A DNA stretch of 64,000 nt from Streptomyces sp. yr375 (lineage in GTDB: Bacteria; Actinomycetota; Actinomycetes; Streptomycetales; Streptomycetaceae), in the NCBI RefSeq assembly GCF_900110755.1, contig NZ_FOFF01000009.1, forward strand, positions 124,001 to 188,000. The letters run 5' to 3'. Each line of letters begins with the position of its first letter. The stretch's first letter is position 1. The translations under genes and the position numbers were made by a program. Shown here piece after piece: positions 1 to 9,849 of this stretch. Below the pieces are notes generated by a model that worked only from the letters and a program-made list of their open reading frames with translations, ran no database searches and had not been told where the DNA came from.

Positions 1-1596
1 GTCGCTGTCGCCGTCACCATCACCACGGAGATGGACGGCGAGGCGCTCGGCCTGGGCGTGCAGCGCGGCGCTGTCGCGGGCGGAGAACACCAACGGCACG
101 ACCGGCGCGGCAGGCCCGCCCGCCCTTGTTTCTGTCTCCTCTGTTTCCGGGGTCTCGGCGGGCGCCTGTTCCAGCACCACATGCGAGTTGGTGCCGCTGA
201 CCCCGAACGAGGACACGGCGGCGCGGCGCGGCCGACCCGTGTCGGGCCAGGCGCGCTGCTCGGTCAGCAGCTCCACCTGCCCCGCCGACCAGTCCACGTG
301 CGGGGTCGGCGCGTCCACGTGGAGGGTCTTGGGCAGCACGCCGTGGCGCATCGCCATGACCATCTTGATCACACCGCCGACCCCGGCGGCCGCCTGCGTA
401 TGCCCGATGTTGGACTTCAACGAGCCCAGCCACACCGGCGTCCGACGGCTCTGGCCGTACGTGGCGATCAGCGCCTGCGCCTCGATCGGGTCACCGAGCC
501 TCGTGCCCGTACCGTGCGCCTCGACCGCGTCCACCAGGTCGGGCGAGAGCCGGGCGTCGGCCAGCGCGGCCCGGATGACGCGCTGCTGGGACGGCCCGTT
601 CGGCGCGGACAGGCTGCTCGTCGCACCGTCCTGGTTGACCGCCGAGCCCCGCACCACGGCGAGCACCCGGTGACCGGCCCGCCGCGCCTGCGACAGGCGC
701 TCGACGACCAGCATGCCGACGCCCTCGCTCCACGCCGTGCCGTCGGCGGCGGCCGAGAAGGCCTTGATACGGCCGTCGCGGGCCAGCGCGCCCTGCCGGC
801 TGAAGTCCACGAACGCGCTCGGCGTGGCCAGCACGGTCACCCCGCCCGCGAGCGCCATCGCGCACTCGTCGCGCCGCACCGCCTGCACGGCCAGGTGCAG
901 GGCGACCAGCGACGACGAACAGGCGGTGTCGATGGTGACGGCCGGCCCCTCCAGGCCCAGCGTGTAGGAGATCCGGCCGGACGCGACGCTGGCCCGGTTG
1001 CCGTTGACCAGGAAACCGGCGACGGCCTCGTCCACCTCGCCCAGGGTGGGCGCGGGCTCGTCGTTCATCAGCCCCGCGTACACGCCGACGCGGGTGCCGC
1101 GCAGCGTGGCCGGGTCGATGCCGGCGCGTTCGAACGCCTCCCAGGACGTCTCCAGGAGCAGCCGCTGCTGCGGGTCCATGGCGAGGGCCTCGCGCGGGCT
1201 GATCCCGAAGAACGCCGGGTCGAAGTCGGCCACCCCGTCCAGGAAGCCGCCCTCCCACACGTACGAGGTGCCGGGCCGCACTCCGTCGCTGTCGTGCAAC
1301 TCCTCGGCGGACCAGCCCCGTTCGGCCGGCACCGGACCGATCGCGTCCCGGCCCTCGGTGACCAGCCGCCACAGCGACTCGGGGGAGTCCACGCCGCCCG
1401 GCAGCCGGCACGCCATGCCCACGATCGCGACGGGGTCGCGCTCGGCCTCCTCCAGCTCGGCCACCCGGCGGCGGGCCTCGCTCAGCTCGGCGGTGGCCCA
1501 GCGCAGGTGCTCACGGAACTTCTCCACCTGCGACGGCGACGCCGCGCCCGGTGCAGGGGACTGCTGCGATGCTGATGTCGTCGTTGGCTGCGACAC
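1..1596 (-). CDS. Modular type I polyketide synthase, N-terminal docking region and first KS (partial)
   Basis: This is the 5' part of a modular PKS gene whose 3' end lies beyond the window. The GTG start follows an AGGAGCGGG ribosome site that overlaps the stop of the upstream PKS gene. The first ~45 residues form a charged coiled-coil docking region ending at [12 protein letters not shown] complete ketosynthase follows, with TACSS (Cys226), EAHGTGT and SNIGH all present, so it should be a condensing KS. The KS closes with [10 protein letters not shown], and the window ends inside the KS-AT linker. It is the first clearly functional elongating module after the loading proteins. Its AT and reductive domains, and so its extender unit, cannot be seen. 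Confidence 0.95.
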   Translation of the reverse strand, partial: MSQPTTTSASQQSPAPGAASPSQVEKFREHLRWATAELSEARRRVAELEEAERDPVAIVGMACRLPGGVDSPESLWRLVTEGRDAIGPVPAERGWSAEELHDSDGVRPGTSYVWEGGFLDGVADFDPAFFGISPREALAMDPQQRLLLETSWEAFERAGIDPATLRGTRVGVYAGLMNDEPAPTLGEVDEAVAGFLVNGNRASVASGRISYTLGLEGPAVTIDTACSSSLVALHLAVQAVRRDECAMALAGGVTVLATPSAFVDFSRQGALARDGRIKAFSAAADGTAWSEGVGMLVVERLSQARRAGHRVLAVVRGSAVNQDGATSSLSAPNGPSQQRVIRAALADARLSPDLVDAVEAHGTGTRLGDPIEAQALIATYGQSRRTPVWLGSLKSNIGHTQAAAGVGGVIKMVMAMRHGVLPKTLHVDAPTPHVDWSAGQVELLTEQRAWPDTGRPRRAAVSSFGVSGTNSHVVLEQAPAETPETEETETRAGGPAAPVVPLVFSARDSAALHAQAERLAVHLRGDGDGDSD

Positions 1597-1608
1597 GGGA
1601 ACCCGCTC

Positions 1609-4600
1609 CTAAAGACGCTGATGAGTCGGCGACGTTCCGCTGTCGGCGGAGCGCATCTGCTGGAGAACCTCGAAGAGTTCGTCGTCGGACGCGGAGGCGA
1701 GGTCCTCCGGCTGTGGTCCGGCGTCGTCCATGCCGGCGCGGTCGTCCGGAGCCGCGCCGCCGGGCCAGCGGGACACCAGGTCCCGCAGCCGGTGCGCGAC
1801 CGTCGCCCGGGTCTCGGCGTCGGCGGTCTCGGCGAAGGGCGACAGGAACGCCTCCAGCCGGTCCACCTCGGCCAGGGCCGCCCCGGCGCCGGCGGCGGAG
1901 TCCGCCGTGCCGCCCAGCTCCGCGCACAGGTGGTCGGCGAGCGCGGCGGCGGTCGGGTGGTCGAAGGTCAGGGTGCTCGGCAGATCGGCGCCGGTCGCTT
2001 CGATCAGCCGCTCCTGGAGGTCCACGCCGGCCAGCGAGTCGACGCCCAGATCGGCGAAGCCCCGGTCGGGATCGATGTCCTCGGCCGTCCCCTCGCCCAG
2101 CGCCATCGCCGCCTGCGTCCGCACCAGTTCGAGCAGCGCCCGCCGCCGCTCCGCCTCGGGCATCGCCCGCACCAACTCCGCGTACGAGGACGCAGCGGGG
2201 GAAGCCGCGAGCGGAGCCGTCACACCGGCGTCGGCGTCGGCGTCAACGGATACGGCGTCGTCGGATACGGCGTCGTCGGCATCGGCCGCTTCCCGGCCCC
2301 CCAGCGGCCTGAGGTGCAACGCCGCCACCGCCGCCACCGGCACACCGGCCGCGTCGGCGACCTCCACGGACACGGAGGCACCGCCGTCGACCGCCGGACC
2401 GTCCACGGGAGCGAGCCGCACCCGCAGCACACTCCGCCCACCGGTACCGCTACCGGCACCGGTCGCCCCATGCCAGGCATACGGCGTCAGCAGCCGCTGC
2501 GACGCCTCGGGGTGCGCCGCCGGCCAGGCCTGGAGGGCGGTGGCGAGCAGCGCCGGATGGAGCCCGTACCGCCCGGCCTCGGCCTGTGTCTCCTCCGGCA
2601 GGGCGACCTCGGCGAACACCTCGTCGCCGCGCCGCCACACCGCCCGCAGGCCCTGGAACGCGGGCCCGTACCCGATCCCGTGCTCCTTCGCCCGCCGGTG
2701 GAAGTCGTCGACGTCCAGGCTGCGGGCCGCCGTCGGCGGCCAGGTGACGAGGTCGGACCGGGGCGGCGGCGCGCCGTCCGCGTCGAGGGCGCCCGTCGCG
2801 TGGCGCGTCCACGGCTGGTCCGGGCCGGGCCGTGAGGACACGGTGAGGAGCCTGCGGCCCGACGCGTCGGCGTCGGTCAGCCGCAGCCGGATCGCCCGGC
2901 CCGCGCGGGGATCGGCGGCCAGTTCGAGCGGGCTGTGCAGGGTCAGTTCGGCCACCCGGGCGCAGCCGGTGAACTCCCCGGCCCACCGGGCCAGTTCGAG
3001 CAGCGCTGTGCCCGGCAGCAGCACCCGGCCCGCGACGACGTGGTCGGCGAGCCACGGCTGAGCGCCCGTTGACAGCCGACCGGTGAACAACAGGCCGCCG
3101 TCCTCCGGGAGTTCGACGGTCGCGCCGAGCAGCGGATGGTCCGCGGGCGTCAGCCCGGCGGCGGCCGCGTCGAGCGTGCGGGGCCCGTCGTCCAGCCAGT
3201 ACCGGCGCCGCTGGAAGGCGTACGTCGGCAGGTCGGCCGGCGGCCGGCCCGCCAGGCTCAGATCGGGGAAGACCGCGTGCCAGGCCACGGTCGTGCCGCT
3301 CACATGCAGCCGGGCCAGCGCGGGCAGCAGCCCGTCCGCACCGCTCGCCCCGCCCACCGGCGAGCGGACGACCTGCGCCGCGTGCCCCTCCAGCGCCGCC
3401 GTGAGCCGGGGCGCGACGGCCGAGTCGCCCCCGACCTCCACGAACACCGAGTGACCACGCGCACTCAACGTACGAACGGCATCGGCAAGCGGCGTAGAGG
3501 ACGCCCCCAACACGGGTATCCGCCCTTCACCGAAAGAGCCCCCGACGGCCGCTCCCGCAGCCGCCCCGGTCGCCTGGTCGCCGGTTGCCCCGGCCCTCCG
3601 CGCGCCCTCTTCGATGGCGGCCCGCGCACCCTCTTCGAGGGACAGTGCGCCGGATATGCAGGCCGCCGCGATCTCGCCGACGCCCTCGCCGACCACCGCC
3701 GCGGGCTGGACGCCGTACTCCTCCCACACCCCGGCGAGGGCCACCAGCACCGCCCACCGCACGCTCGGCTCGGACCCCGGGAACGCGCCGCCGCGCAGCG
3801 CGTGGTCGCCCACCGCCGCCAGCGCCCGCTGGCAGTGCGCCAGTCGCCGGGAGAACGTCGGACAGGTCAGCACCAGCCGGGCCGCCCAGCCGAGGTCCTC
3901 CGACAGACCCTGGTCGGAGAGGACCAGCACGGTGCGGCTGTCGGCGGTGACCCGGCCGTGGAACACCCCGGGCGACGGCCGCCCCGCCGCCAACGCCGTC
4001 AGCCCCGCGAGCAGTTCGGCGCGGTCGGTGCCGACGACCACCGCCCGGTGGTCGAACACCGACCGGCCGCGCGCCAGCCCCGCGCCGACCTCCGCACGCG
4101 TCACCTCCGGATGCTCCGCCACATGCGTGAGCAGCCGCTCGGCCTGCGCCCGCAGGGCGTCCGCGCCGCGCGCGGACAGCACCCACGGCACCCCGGTCGG
4201 CCACGTCCGCGTCTGGTCCGCCTCCGAGAGCGGCCCGGAGTCGGCGCTCGGCCCGGAGTCCACGCTCTGCTCCGCCTGCTCCAGCACCACATGCGCGTTG
4301 GTGCCGCTGATCCCGAACGACGAGACACCGGCCCGGCGCGGACGGCCCGTGTCCGGCCACTCCCGGGCCTCGGTCAGCAACTCGACCGCGCCCGCCGACC
4401 AGTCCACGTGCGGACTCGGCGCGTCCACGTGCAGGGTGCGCGGCAGCACGCCGTGCTCCATCGCCTTCACCATCTTGATCACACCGGCCACCCCGGCGGC
4501 GGCCTGGGCGTGCCCGATGTTCGACTTGACCGACCCGAGCCACAACGGCCGCCCGGCGGGACGGTCCTGGCCGTACGTGGCGATCACCGCCTGTGCCTCG

Positions 4601-5685
4601 ATGGGATCGCCCAGCTTCGTGCCGGTGCCGTGCGCCTCCACCGCGTCCACCTCGGCGGCCGTCAACCCGGCCTGCGCCAGCGCCTGTTGGATCACCCGGC
4701 GCTGCGCGGGCCCGCTCGGCGCGGTCAGTCCGCTGCTCGCCCCGTCCTGGTTGACCGCCGACCCCCGGATGACCGCGAGGATCCGCCGCCCGTGGCGGCG
4801 CGCGTCCGACAGCCGCTCCAGCAGCAGCATCCCGATGCCCTCGCCGAGCGCCGTGCCGTCCGCCGTCGCGGCGAACGCCTTGGCCCGCCCGTCCGGGGCC
4901 AGCCCGCGCTGCCGGCTGAACTGCACCAGCCACTCAGGCGACGCCATCACCGTCACCCCGCCCGCCAGCGCCAGATCGCAGTCGCCCGCCCGGATCGCCC
5001 GCGCGGCCTCGTGCAGCGCCACGAGCGACGACGACGAGGACGTGTCGACGGTGATGGCCGGCCCTTCCAGACCGAGCGTGTACGCGACCCGCCCGGACGC
5101 CACCCCGCCCGTGCTGCCGCCCGCGAGGTACCCCTCGAACTCGGCCGGGGCGTTGCGCAGCCGGGACCCGTAGTGCTCGTACAGCAGACCCGCGAACACC
5201 CCGGTACGGCTGCCGCGCAGCGACAGCGGATCGATGCCGGCCCGCTCTACGGCCTCCCAGGACGTCTCCAGCAGCAGCCGCTGCTGCGGGTCGGTCGCCA
5301 GCGCCTCCCGGGTGCTCATCCCGAAGAACGCCGGGTCGAAGCCCGCCGGATCGTCCAGGAAACTGCCCTCCCGGACGTACACCGTGCCGTGCCGCGCCGG
5401 ATCGGGGTCGTACAGGCCCTCGTCCCAGCCCCGGTCGGCCGGCAGCGGCGCGACGGCGTTGCGCTCCTGCGTCACCAGCCGCCACAGGTCCTCGGGGGAC
5501 TCGACGCCGCCGGGGAACCGGCAGGCCATGCCCACGATCGCGATCGGCTCACGGGCCGCTTCCTCGACCTGCCGAAGCCGTTGCCGGGTCGTGCGCAGGT
5601 CGGCGGTGAGCTGCTTCACCGTGTCGACGACCGGGCCGCCGCCGCTCGCAGCGCCGGCCGTCCCGTCGTTCGCACTGCTCGTCAT
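1609..5685 (-). CDS. PKS module with Ser-type KS, crippled AT, DH lacking Asp, and ACP
   Basis: 1358 aa. The ATG follows GGAAAGG and overlaps the upstream stop as ATGA. Visible order: N-terminal docking coiled coil (about 15-45), KS (47-470), AT remnant (about 500-780), DH (about 845-1130), ACP (about 1185-1250), C-terminal docking region. The KS active site reads DTSSSSS, so Ser217 replaces Cys; His352 (HGTGT) and His392 (SNIGH) remain, the pattern of decarboxylating loading KS domains such as those I recall in nystatin and amphotericin loading proteins. The AT motif GHSxG is GEGVG (Gly669), and about 150 residues of the AT core are absent. The DH keeps HxxxGxxxxP (His882) but has HPALLA for HPALLD. 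The ACP keeps DSL (Ser1217). I infer a loading or pass-through module unable to load itself. Confidence 0.93.
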   Translation of the reverse strand: MTSSANDGTAGAASGGGPVVDTVKQLTADLRTTRQRLRQVEEAAREPIAIVGMACRFPGGVESPEDLWRLVTQERNAVAPLPADRGWDEGLYDPDPARHGTVYVREGSFLDDPAGFDPAFFGMSTREALATDPQQRLLLETSWEAVERAGIDPLSLRGSRTGVFAGLLYEHYGSRLRNAPAEFEGYLAGGSTGGVASGRVAYTLGLEGPAITVDTSSSSSLVALHEAARAIRAGDCDLALAGGVTVMASPEWLVQFSRQRGLAPDGRAKAFAATADGTALGEGIGMLLLERLSDARRHGRRILAVIRGSAVNQDGASSGLTAPSGPAQRRVIQQALAQAGLTAAEVDAVEAHGTGTKLGDPIEAQAVIATYGQDRPAGRPLWLGSVKSNIGHAQAAAGVAGVIKMVKAMEHGVLPRTLHVDAPSPHVDWSAGAVELLTEAREWPDTGRPRRAGVSSFGISGTNAHVVLEQAEQSVDSGPSADSGPLSEADQTRTWPTGVPWVLSARGADALRAQAERLLTHVAEHPEVTRAEVGAGLARGRSVFDHRAVVVGTDRAELLAGLTALAAGRPSPGVFHGRVTADSRTVLVLSDQGLSEDLGWAARLVLTCPTFSRRLAHCQRALAAVGDHALRGGAFPGSEPSVRWAVLVALAGVWEEYGVQPAAVVGEGVGEIAAACISGALSLEEGARAAIEEGARRAGATGDQATGAAAGAAVGGSFGEGRIPVLGASSTPLADAVRTLSARGHSVFVEVGGDSAVAPRLTAALEGHAAQVVRSPVGGASGADGLLPALARLHVSGTTVAWHAVFPDLSLAGRPPADLPTYAFQRRRYWLDDGPRTLDAAAAGLTPADHPLLGATVELPEDGGLLFTGRLSTGAQPWLADHVVAGRVLLPGTALLELARWAGEFTGCARVAELTLHSPLELAADPRAGRAIRLRLTDADASGRRLLTVSSRPGPDQPWTRHATGALDADGAPPPRSDLVTWPPTAARSLDVDDFHRRAKEHGIGYGPAFQGLRAVWRRGDEVFAEVALPEETQAEAGRYGLHPALLATALQAWPAAHPEASQRLLTPYAWHGATGAGSGTGGRSVLRVRLAPVDGPAVDGGASVSVEVADAAGVPVAAVAALHLRPLGGREAADADDAVSDDAVSVDADADAGVTAPLAASPAASSYAELVRAMPEAERRRALLELVRTQAAMALGEGTAEDIDPDRGFADLGVDSLAGVDLQERLIEATGADLPSTLTFDHPTAAALADHLCAELGGTADSAAGAGAALAEVDRLEAFLSPFAETADAETRATVAHRLRDLVSRWPGGAAPDDRAGMDDAGPQPEDLASASDDELFEVLQQMRSADSGTSPTHQRL

Positions 5686-7430
5686 GGTGTCGTGGCCTTT
5701 CCAGGTGCGTGGCTGCGTGTGGGGGGAGGCGCTTTCCGGTCGCGTACGCCGGCCAGCAGTTCGCCGACGAGGTCCGCGACGGACGCGGGCGTCGGATGAT
5801 CGAAGATCAGCGTCGGGGGCAGCCGCAGCCCGGTGGCCTCGTTGAGCCGTTCGCACAACTCCACGGCCTGCCGCGAGTCGAAGCCCGCCGCCACGAAGCC
5901 ACGCCCCAGGGCGACGGCAGCCGGATCGCCGTGCCCCGACACCGCCGCCACCTGCGCCCGTACGAACTCCTCGACGGCGTAGGCCCGTTCACCCGAGGTG
6001 AGCCCGCCGAGGGACAGCGCGCCGATGCCGATGACGGTGCCGGTGCCGATGGCTTGGGGCGGCCGGGGGGCACCGCGGCCCCGGAAAAGGGGGGCGTCCC
6101 GGAAGAGGGCACCCCAGTCGACGGCGACCCCGCGCACATACAGCCGGGCCATCGCCGTCAGCCACTCGGTGACCCCGTCCTGCCCCCGCCGCAGGGTCCC
6201 GACGACCCCGGACGCCGCCCCCGCACCGAAGTCCGCCAACGTCTCCGCCACCCCGCCCACCAGCACGGGATGCGGGCTGACCTCGAGAAACGTGTGATGG
6301 CCGGCCGTCCACAGGGCCCGTACGGCCGTCTCGAAACGCACCTCGGAGGTGAGGTTGCGCAGCCAGTACGAGCCGTCCAGCCCCGTCGTCTCGAACGGGC
6401 CGCCGGTGAGCGAGGAGTAGAAAGGCACGGTGGCGGCGACCGGGCCGATCGCCTCCGTACCGGCGAGGAACGCGGTGGCGTCGACGGCCGGCCCCGGCGT
6501 GTGCGCGGCAAGCCCGAGACCCAGCTCCGTGGCCGGTACGCCCGCCGCCGTGAGCAGCCCGACGACATGGGCCACGCCCGCCCGCTCACCCCCGAACAAC
6601 ACGGAACGCGGACCGTTCGCACCGGCGAAGTGAACCCGGCCGCGCAGACCCTCGGCGTCGAGCACCGAACGGAGTTCCCGGGCCGACACCCCGGCCGCGG
6701 CCAGCTCACCGTCCCCCTGCGCCGCCGCCTCCGCCTGCATCCGGCTCCACAGGACGACCACCCGCGCGGCCTCGTCCAGCGTCAGCGCACCCGCGACGTG
6801 CGCGGCGGCGATCTCACCGACACTGGCGCCGACGACGGCGGCGGGCTCCACACCGCAGGCGCTCCACAGCGCGGACAGCGACACACTCACCGCGAACAGC
6901 ACCGGCAGGACGACGTCCACGTCCGCCAACCCCGGCGCGCCCGGCCCACCGCGCAACACCTCGTGCAACGACCACGGAACGAGCGGTTCCAGAGCCCGCG
7001 CACACTCCTCCAGCCGCGCCCGGAACACATCGGAGGCGTCGACGAGATCGAGCGCCATGCCCGCCCACTGGGACCCGAGCCCGGAAAAGACATGAACGGC
7101 GCGCCCATCGCCCGCGCCGGGCACCGTCACCGTACGGAACGACAGCGGCGCGACCCCGCCCTCGGCGACGGCCCGCAGCCCCCGCACGGCCTCGTCCCGG
7201 CCCCCGGCGAACAACACGACCCGCCGCGCGAGTCCGGTCACCGGGGACGAAGCCAACGACCACCCCAACTCGCCCACCGACAACCGGGGTTCACGCTCGA
7301 AACGCCCCACCAGCTCCCGAGCCAGCGCCGCCACGGCACCGTCACTCGGCCCGGCCAGCACGAGCGGCACCAGCACACCGTCGGTGTCACGGGCAGGGTC
7401 GGGCTCGGGCCAGGGCAGTCTGCTGGTCAC
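5682..7430 (-). CDS. Stand-alone AT-ACP polyketide loading protein
   Basis: 582 aa, GTG start about 11 nt after AGAAGG. It is the first PKS gene of this transcription unit. The AT has GLGSQ (118-122), GASVG with nucleophile Ser203 (His of GHSxG is Ala), a conserved His310 in an AAH motif, and RNL-VRF and EVSPHPVL C-terminal motifs. Where malonyl-type ATs have LRS, this one has LWS (Trp228). Loss of that carboxylate-binding Arg is known from loading ATs that take monocarboxylic starters, as in erythromycin and avermectin synthases. The ACP has GFDS (Ser519). The tail is a short Pro/Lys-rich stretch with no docking helix. Inferred role: selects a non-carboxylated acyl-CoA starter and hands it to a downstream KS. 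Confidence 0.9.
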   Translation of the reverse strand: MTSRLPWPEPDPARDTDGVLVPLVLAGPSDGAVAALARELVGRFEREPRLSVGELGWSLASSPVTGLARRVVLFAGGRDEAVRGLRAVAEGGVAPLSFRTVTVPGAGDGRAVHVFSGLGSQWAGMALDLVDASDVFRARLEECARALEPLVPWSLHEVLRGGPGAPGLADVDVVLPVLFAVSVSLSALWSACGVEPAAVVGASVGEIAAAHVAGALTLDEAARVVVLWSRMQAEAAAQGDGELAAAGVSARELRSVLDAEGLRGRVHFAGANGPRSVLFGGERAGVAHVVGLLTAAGVPATELGLGLAAHTPGPAVDATAFLAGTEAIGPVAATVPFYSSLTGGPFETTGLDGSYWLRNLTSEVRFETAVRALWTAGHHTFLEVSPHPVLVGGVAETLADFGAGAASGVVGTLRRGQDGVTEWLTAMARLYVRGVAVDWGALFRDAPLFRGRGAPRPPQAIGTGTVIGIGALSLGGLTSGERAYAVEEFVRAQVAAVSGHGDPAAVALGRGFVAAGFDSRQAVELCERLNEATGLRLPPTLIFDHPTPASVADLVGELLAGVRDRKAPPPTRSHAPGKATTP

Positions 7431-7613
7431 GGCGTAGTCGGCCTTCTCGTCACTGGTGTCGTCGTGCGCGTGGACACGCGATCCCGTCCACAGCCGCTGT
7501 CACCGGCTCTCCGCACGCTCCGTTAGCGCTTGCTTGATCGACAACACCCTGACCCGACCCGCTTGACCAGACCTCGAGACTGACTCGACGTCACCGGCCC
7601 ACTACGTTGGAGG
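7431..7613 (-). promoter_or_regulatory. Leader and probable promoter region of the PKS transcription unit
   Basis: This 183-bp gap separates the MazG-like gene from the AT-ACP gene on the same strand and contains no ORF. AGAAGG close to the GTG start is a plausible ribosome site. I see no convincing -35/-10 pair and no known pathway-regulator box, so its promoter role is inferred from position only. Confidence 0.35.
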
Positions 7614-8018
7614 TCATTCCGGCTGGTCGCCGGTGCTTCCCAGCGACCGCTGCGCCACCCTCCCCAGATGCCGTGCGAACACCGCCTCCGGCTCCGGTGT
7701 CAGGGTGCGCAGGGCCACCAACGCCGTGATGGCGACGTCGCACAGTTCGCTTCGGACGTCGTCCCAGGTGTGACTGGCGCCCTTGCGGGGGTTCTGGCCG
7801 GTCGCGCCGATGACCGCCTGCGCGACCTCGCCGACCTCCTCCGACAGCTTCAACACGCGTACCAGCAGGGCCTCGTGACCGCCGCGCGCCTGGTTGGCGT
7901 CCAGCCAGGTCGACAGGGCGTCGATGGTGGGCCAGAGGTCGGGGGAGGGCGCGGTGGGCGCGGTAACCGTGGTGGGCGCGGTGGGCTGGGTGCGCTCGGG
8001 CTGGTTCGCAGTGGTCAT
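7614..8018 (-). CDS. MazG-like nucleotide pyrophosphohydrolase family protein
   Basis: 134 aa. After a Thr/Pro-rich N-terminus, the core has the MazG-type metal pattern EExxE (SEEVGE, near residue 60) followed about 35 residues later by ExxD (SELCDVA). Members of this all-alpha NTP-PPase fold hydrolyse (d)NTPs to the monophosphate and pyrophosphate, but the single-domain actinobacterial 'MazG-like' group has no firmly assigned substrate. It lies 183 bp upstream of the PKS genes on the same strand and probably marks the cluster boundary rather than being part of it. Confidence 0.8.
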   Translation of the reverse strand: MTTANQPERTQPTAPTTVTAPTAPSPDLWPTIDALSTWLDANQARGGHEALLVRVLKLSEEVGEVAQAVIGATGQNPRKGASHTWDDVRSELCDVAITALVALRTLTPEPEAVFARHLGRVAQRSLGSTGDQPE

Positions 8019-8054
8019 GGGCGCAGGCTGTCAGGTCACGCCCGCACCCGGTGG

Positions 8055-8600
8055 CTACTCCTCGAACAGAGCCTGTTGTTCGCCCTCTTCGCGCTTGCGC
8101 AGGCGCTCGTTGCGCAGGCCGACGACCGTCGCCGTGGCCGCCGCCGTCACGGCGAGGGCCGTCGGGACCATCCAGCCGCGGTCGAAGACATGGCCGAGCG
8201 CGTGATCGAGGGAGAGGCGGCCGGGGCCGGTGACGGCGAGGCCCGCGGCTGCCAGGCCCAGGGTCGCCGCGTACTCGTAGCCGCCCTCGGCGTTGAAGAA
8301 GCCGTTCGGGGCGTGCACCGCCGCCGCGCCCGCCATCGCGCCGGCCGCCGCCGCACCCGCCGCCGGGGTGGCCAGGCCCAGGGCGAGGAGCACACCGCCG
8401 CCCGCCTCCGCCAGGCCCGCCGCCGTGGCGCTCGCCCGGCCCGGCGCGTAGCCCACGGACTCCATGAACCGGCCGGTCCCCTCCAGGCCGTGTCCGCCGA
8501 ACCAGCCGAAGAGCTTCTGCGCGCCGTGCGCCGCCAGCACTCCGCCGGTGCCCAGCCGGAGCAGCAGCAGGCCCAGATCACGTCGGTCGTAACAGGTCAC
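8055..8600 (-). CDS. DoxX family membrane protein
   Basis: 181 aa from a GTG preceded by GGGAG at 5 nt; a longer reading from 8642 has no such site. Four hydrophobic segments are visible, the first two containing LLRLGTGGVLAAHGAQKLFGW, the conserved DoxX start with its His-Gly. The C-terminus is charged and cytoplasmic (RLRKREEGEQQ). DoxX proteins are small four-helix membrane proteins; some act with thiol-redox or sulphur-oxidation systems, and most are of unknown function. The next gene diverges from it. Confidence 0.82.
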   Translation of the reverse strand: MTCYDRRDLGLLLLRLGTGGVLAAHGAQKLFGWFGGHGLEGTGRFMESVGYAPGRASATAAGLAEAGGGVLLALGLATPAAGAAAAGAMAGAAAVHAPNGFFNAEGGYEYAATLGLAAAGLAVTGPGRLSLDHALGHVFDRGWMVPTALAVTAAATATVVGLRNERLRKREEGEQQALFEE

Positions 8601-8725
8601 GGTGACTCCCTGAGCAGACAAGAGCGGACTCCGTGCCCCCACCGTCGCACCCCCGGCACCCGTCCGGCCCGTCCTGGACGCCGTTCGGGTGGCGGGCGCC
8701 GGACGGCGATGTGAGTCTGGCTGGC

Positions 8726-9052
8726 ATGTCGATTCAGACAGCCAGACTCAGCGACCCTGCCGTCCGCGCCTTCGTCACCGCCGTCAACGCCCACGACGAG
8801 GAGGCCATCCGCAGCCTCCTCACCCCCGACGCCACCATGGCGGACGACGGCTCCGACCGTGACCTCGTCCAGTGGATCGACCGGGAGATCCTCTCCTCCC
8901 ACGGCCATATGGACGTCACCAAGGAGTCGGCCGGCGGCCGGGCCCTCGTCGCCGACTACCGCAACGACACCTGGGGCGAGATGCGCACCAAGTGGAGTTT
9001 CACGGTCGAGGACGACGGACGGATCTCCCGGTTCGAGACCGGCCAGGCGTAA
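8726..9052 (+). CDS. SnoaL-like / NTF2-fold protein
   Basis: 108 aa. The chosen ATG begins MSIQTARLSD, where the SnoaL-like domain normally starts; upstream in-frame codons look non-coding. Visible features are an early helix (FVTAVNAHDEEAIRSLLTPDATM), a middle strand pair and a terminal strand with TVEDDGRISRFETGQ. This cone-shaped fold covers polyketide cyclases, isomerases and many proteins of unknown role, and no catalytic assignment can be made here. It is transcribed alone, divergent from doxX. Confidence 0.72.
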   Translation: MSIQTARLSDPAVRAFVTAVNAHDEEAIRSLLTPDATMADDGSDRDLVQWIDREILSSHGHMDVTKESAGGRALVADYRNDTWGEMRTKWSFTVEDDGRISRFETGQA

Positions 9053-9104
9053 GCACCCCCGCAGAAGCCCCGCAGGAGCCCCGTAGAAGCTCCGTTGACC
9101 CCCG

Positions 9105-9794
9105 TCAGGAGCGGGCCGCCGCCTGTTCCGTCAAGGTGAGCCGGCCCGCCCTGATGGTGGCCAGGCGTGGGGCGCGGCGGGCGATCGACGAGTCGTGGGT
9201 GACCATGACGAACGTCAGCCCGTACTCGTGCCACAGGCCCTCCAGCAGGGCCATGATGTCGTCGCGGGTGCCCTCGTCGAGGTTGCCGGTGGGCTCGTCG
9301 GCGAGGAGTACCTTCGGCTTCTTGACCAGCGCGCGGGCGATCGCCACGCGCTGCTGCTGGCCGCCGGACAGCTCCGCCGGCGCGTGGCCGAGGCGCTCGC
9401 CCAGGCCCACCGAGCGCAGCGCCTCCGCCGCCCGCTCCCGCCGCTCCGCCGGCTTCACGCCGAGCGGGACGAGCGCCGTCTCGACGTTCTCCTGCGCGGT
9501 CAGCGTCGGGATGAGGTTGAACGACTGGAAGATGATGCCGATCTTCTCGGCGCGCAGCCGGGTCAGCTTCGCCTCGCTGATGCGCGCGAGGTCGACGCCG
9601 TCCAGCTCGACGCTGCCCTCGGTCGGCCGGTCCAGGCCGCCGATCATCTGGAGCAGCGTCGACTTGCCGCCGCCCGTCGGGCCCTGGATGACGAGCTGGT
9701 CGCCGTCCGCGATGGTGAGGTCGATGCCGTGCAGCGCCTCGACGGTCTCCTTGCCGCGCGTGTAGCGCTTGGTGACGCCGGTGAGGGTGTACAT
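9105..9794 (-). CDS. ABC transporter ATP-binding protein, MacB/LolD type
   Basis: 229 aa. The ATG follows GGAG at 5 nt. Walker A GPTGGGKST (about 38-46), Q-loop, signature LSGGQQQRVAIARAL, Walker B VLLADEPTGNLD and the switch His (VTHD) are all present. The GNLD following Walker B and the short length are typical of the MacB/LolD/FtsE class that partners FtsX-fold permeases. It sits 55 bp after the permease gene 9850-11349 on the same strand, so the two make one transporter. These act by mechanotransmission across the membrane (export, lipid or peptide extraction); the substrate is unknown. Confidence 0.93.
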   Translation of the reverse strand: MYTLTGVTKRYTRGKETVEALHGIDLTIADGDQLVIQGPTGGGKSTLLQMIGGLDRPTEGSVELDGVDLARISEAKLTRLRAEKIGIIFQSFNLIPTLTAQENVETALVPLGVKPAERRERAAEALRSVGLGERLGHAPAELSGGQQQRVAIARALVKKPKVLLADEPTGNLDEGTRDDIMALLEGLWHEYGLTFVMVTHDSSIARRAPRLATIRAGRLTLTEQAAARS

Positions 9795-9849
9795 GGGTGC
9801 TCCGGTTTCTGACGTGAGCGTGAGCGTTGACGGGGTGGAGTGGGGCGGG

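Noticed and set aside
5686..5856. N-terminal extension of the Ser-KS PKS from an upstream start at 5856
   Set aside because: It lies wholly inside the coding sequence of the AT-ACP gene, and the ATG at 5685 has a ribosome site and the usual docking-domain N-terminus.
7431..7613. LuxR/PimM-type operator of polyene clusters in the PKS leader
   Set aside because: No sequence resembling that palindrome is present.
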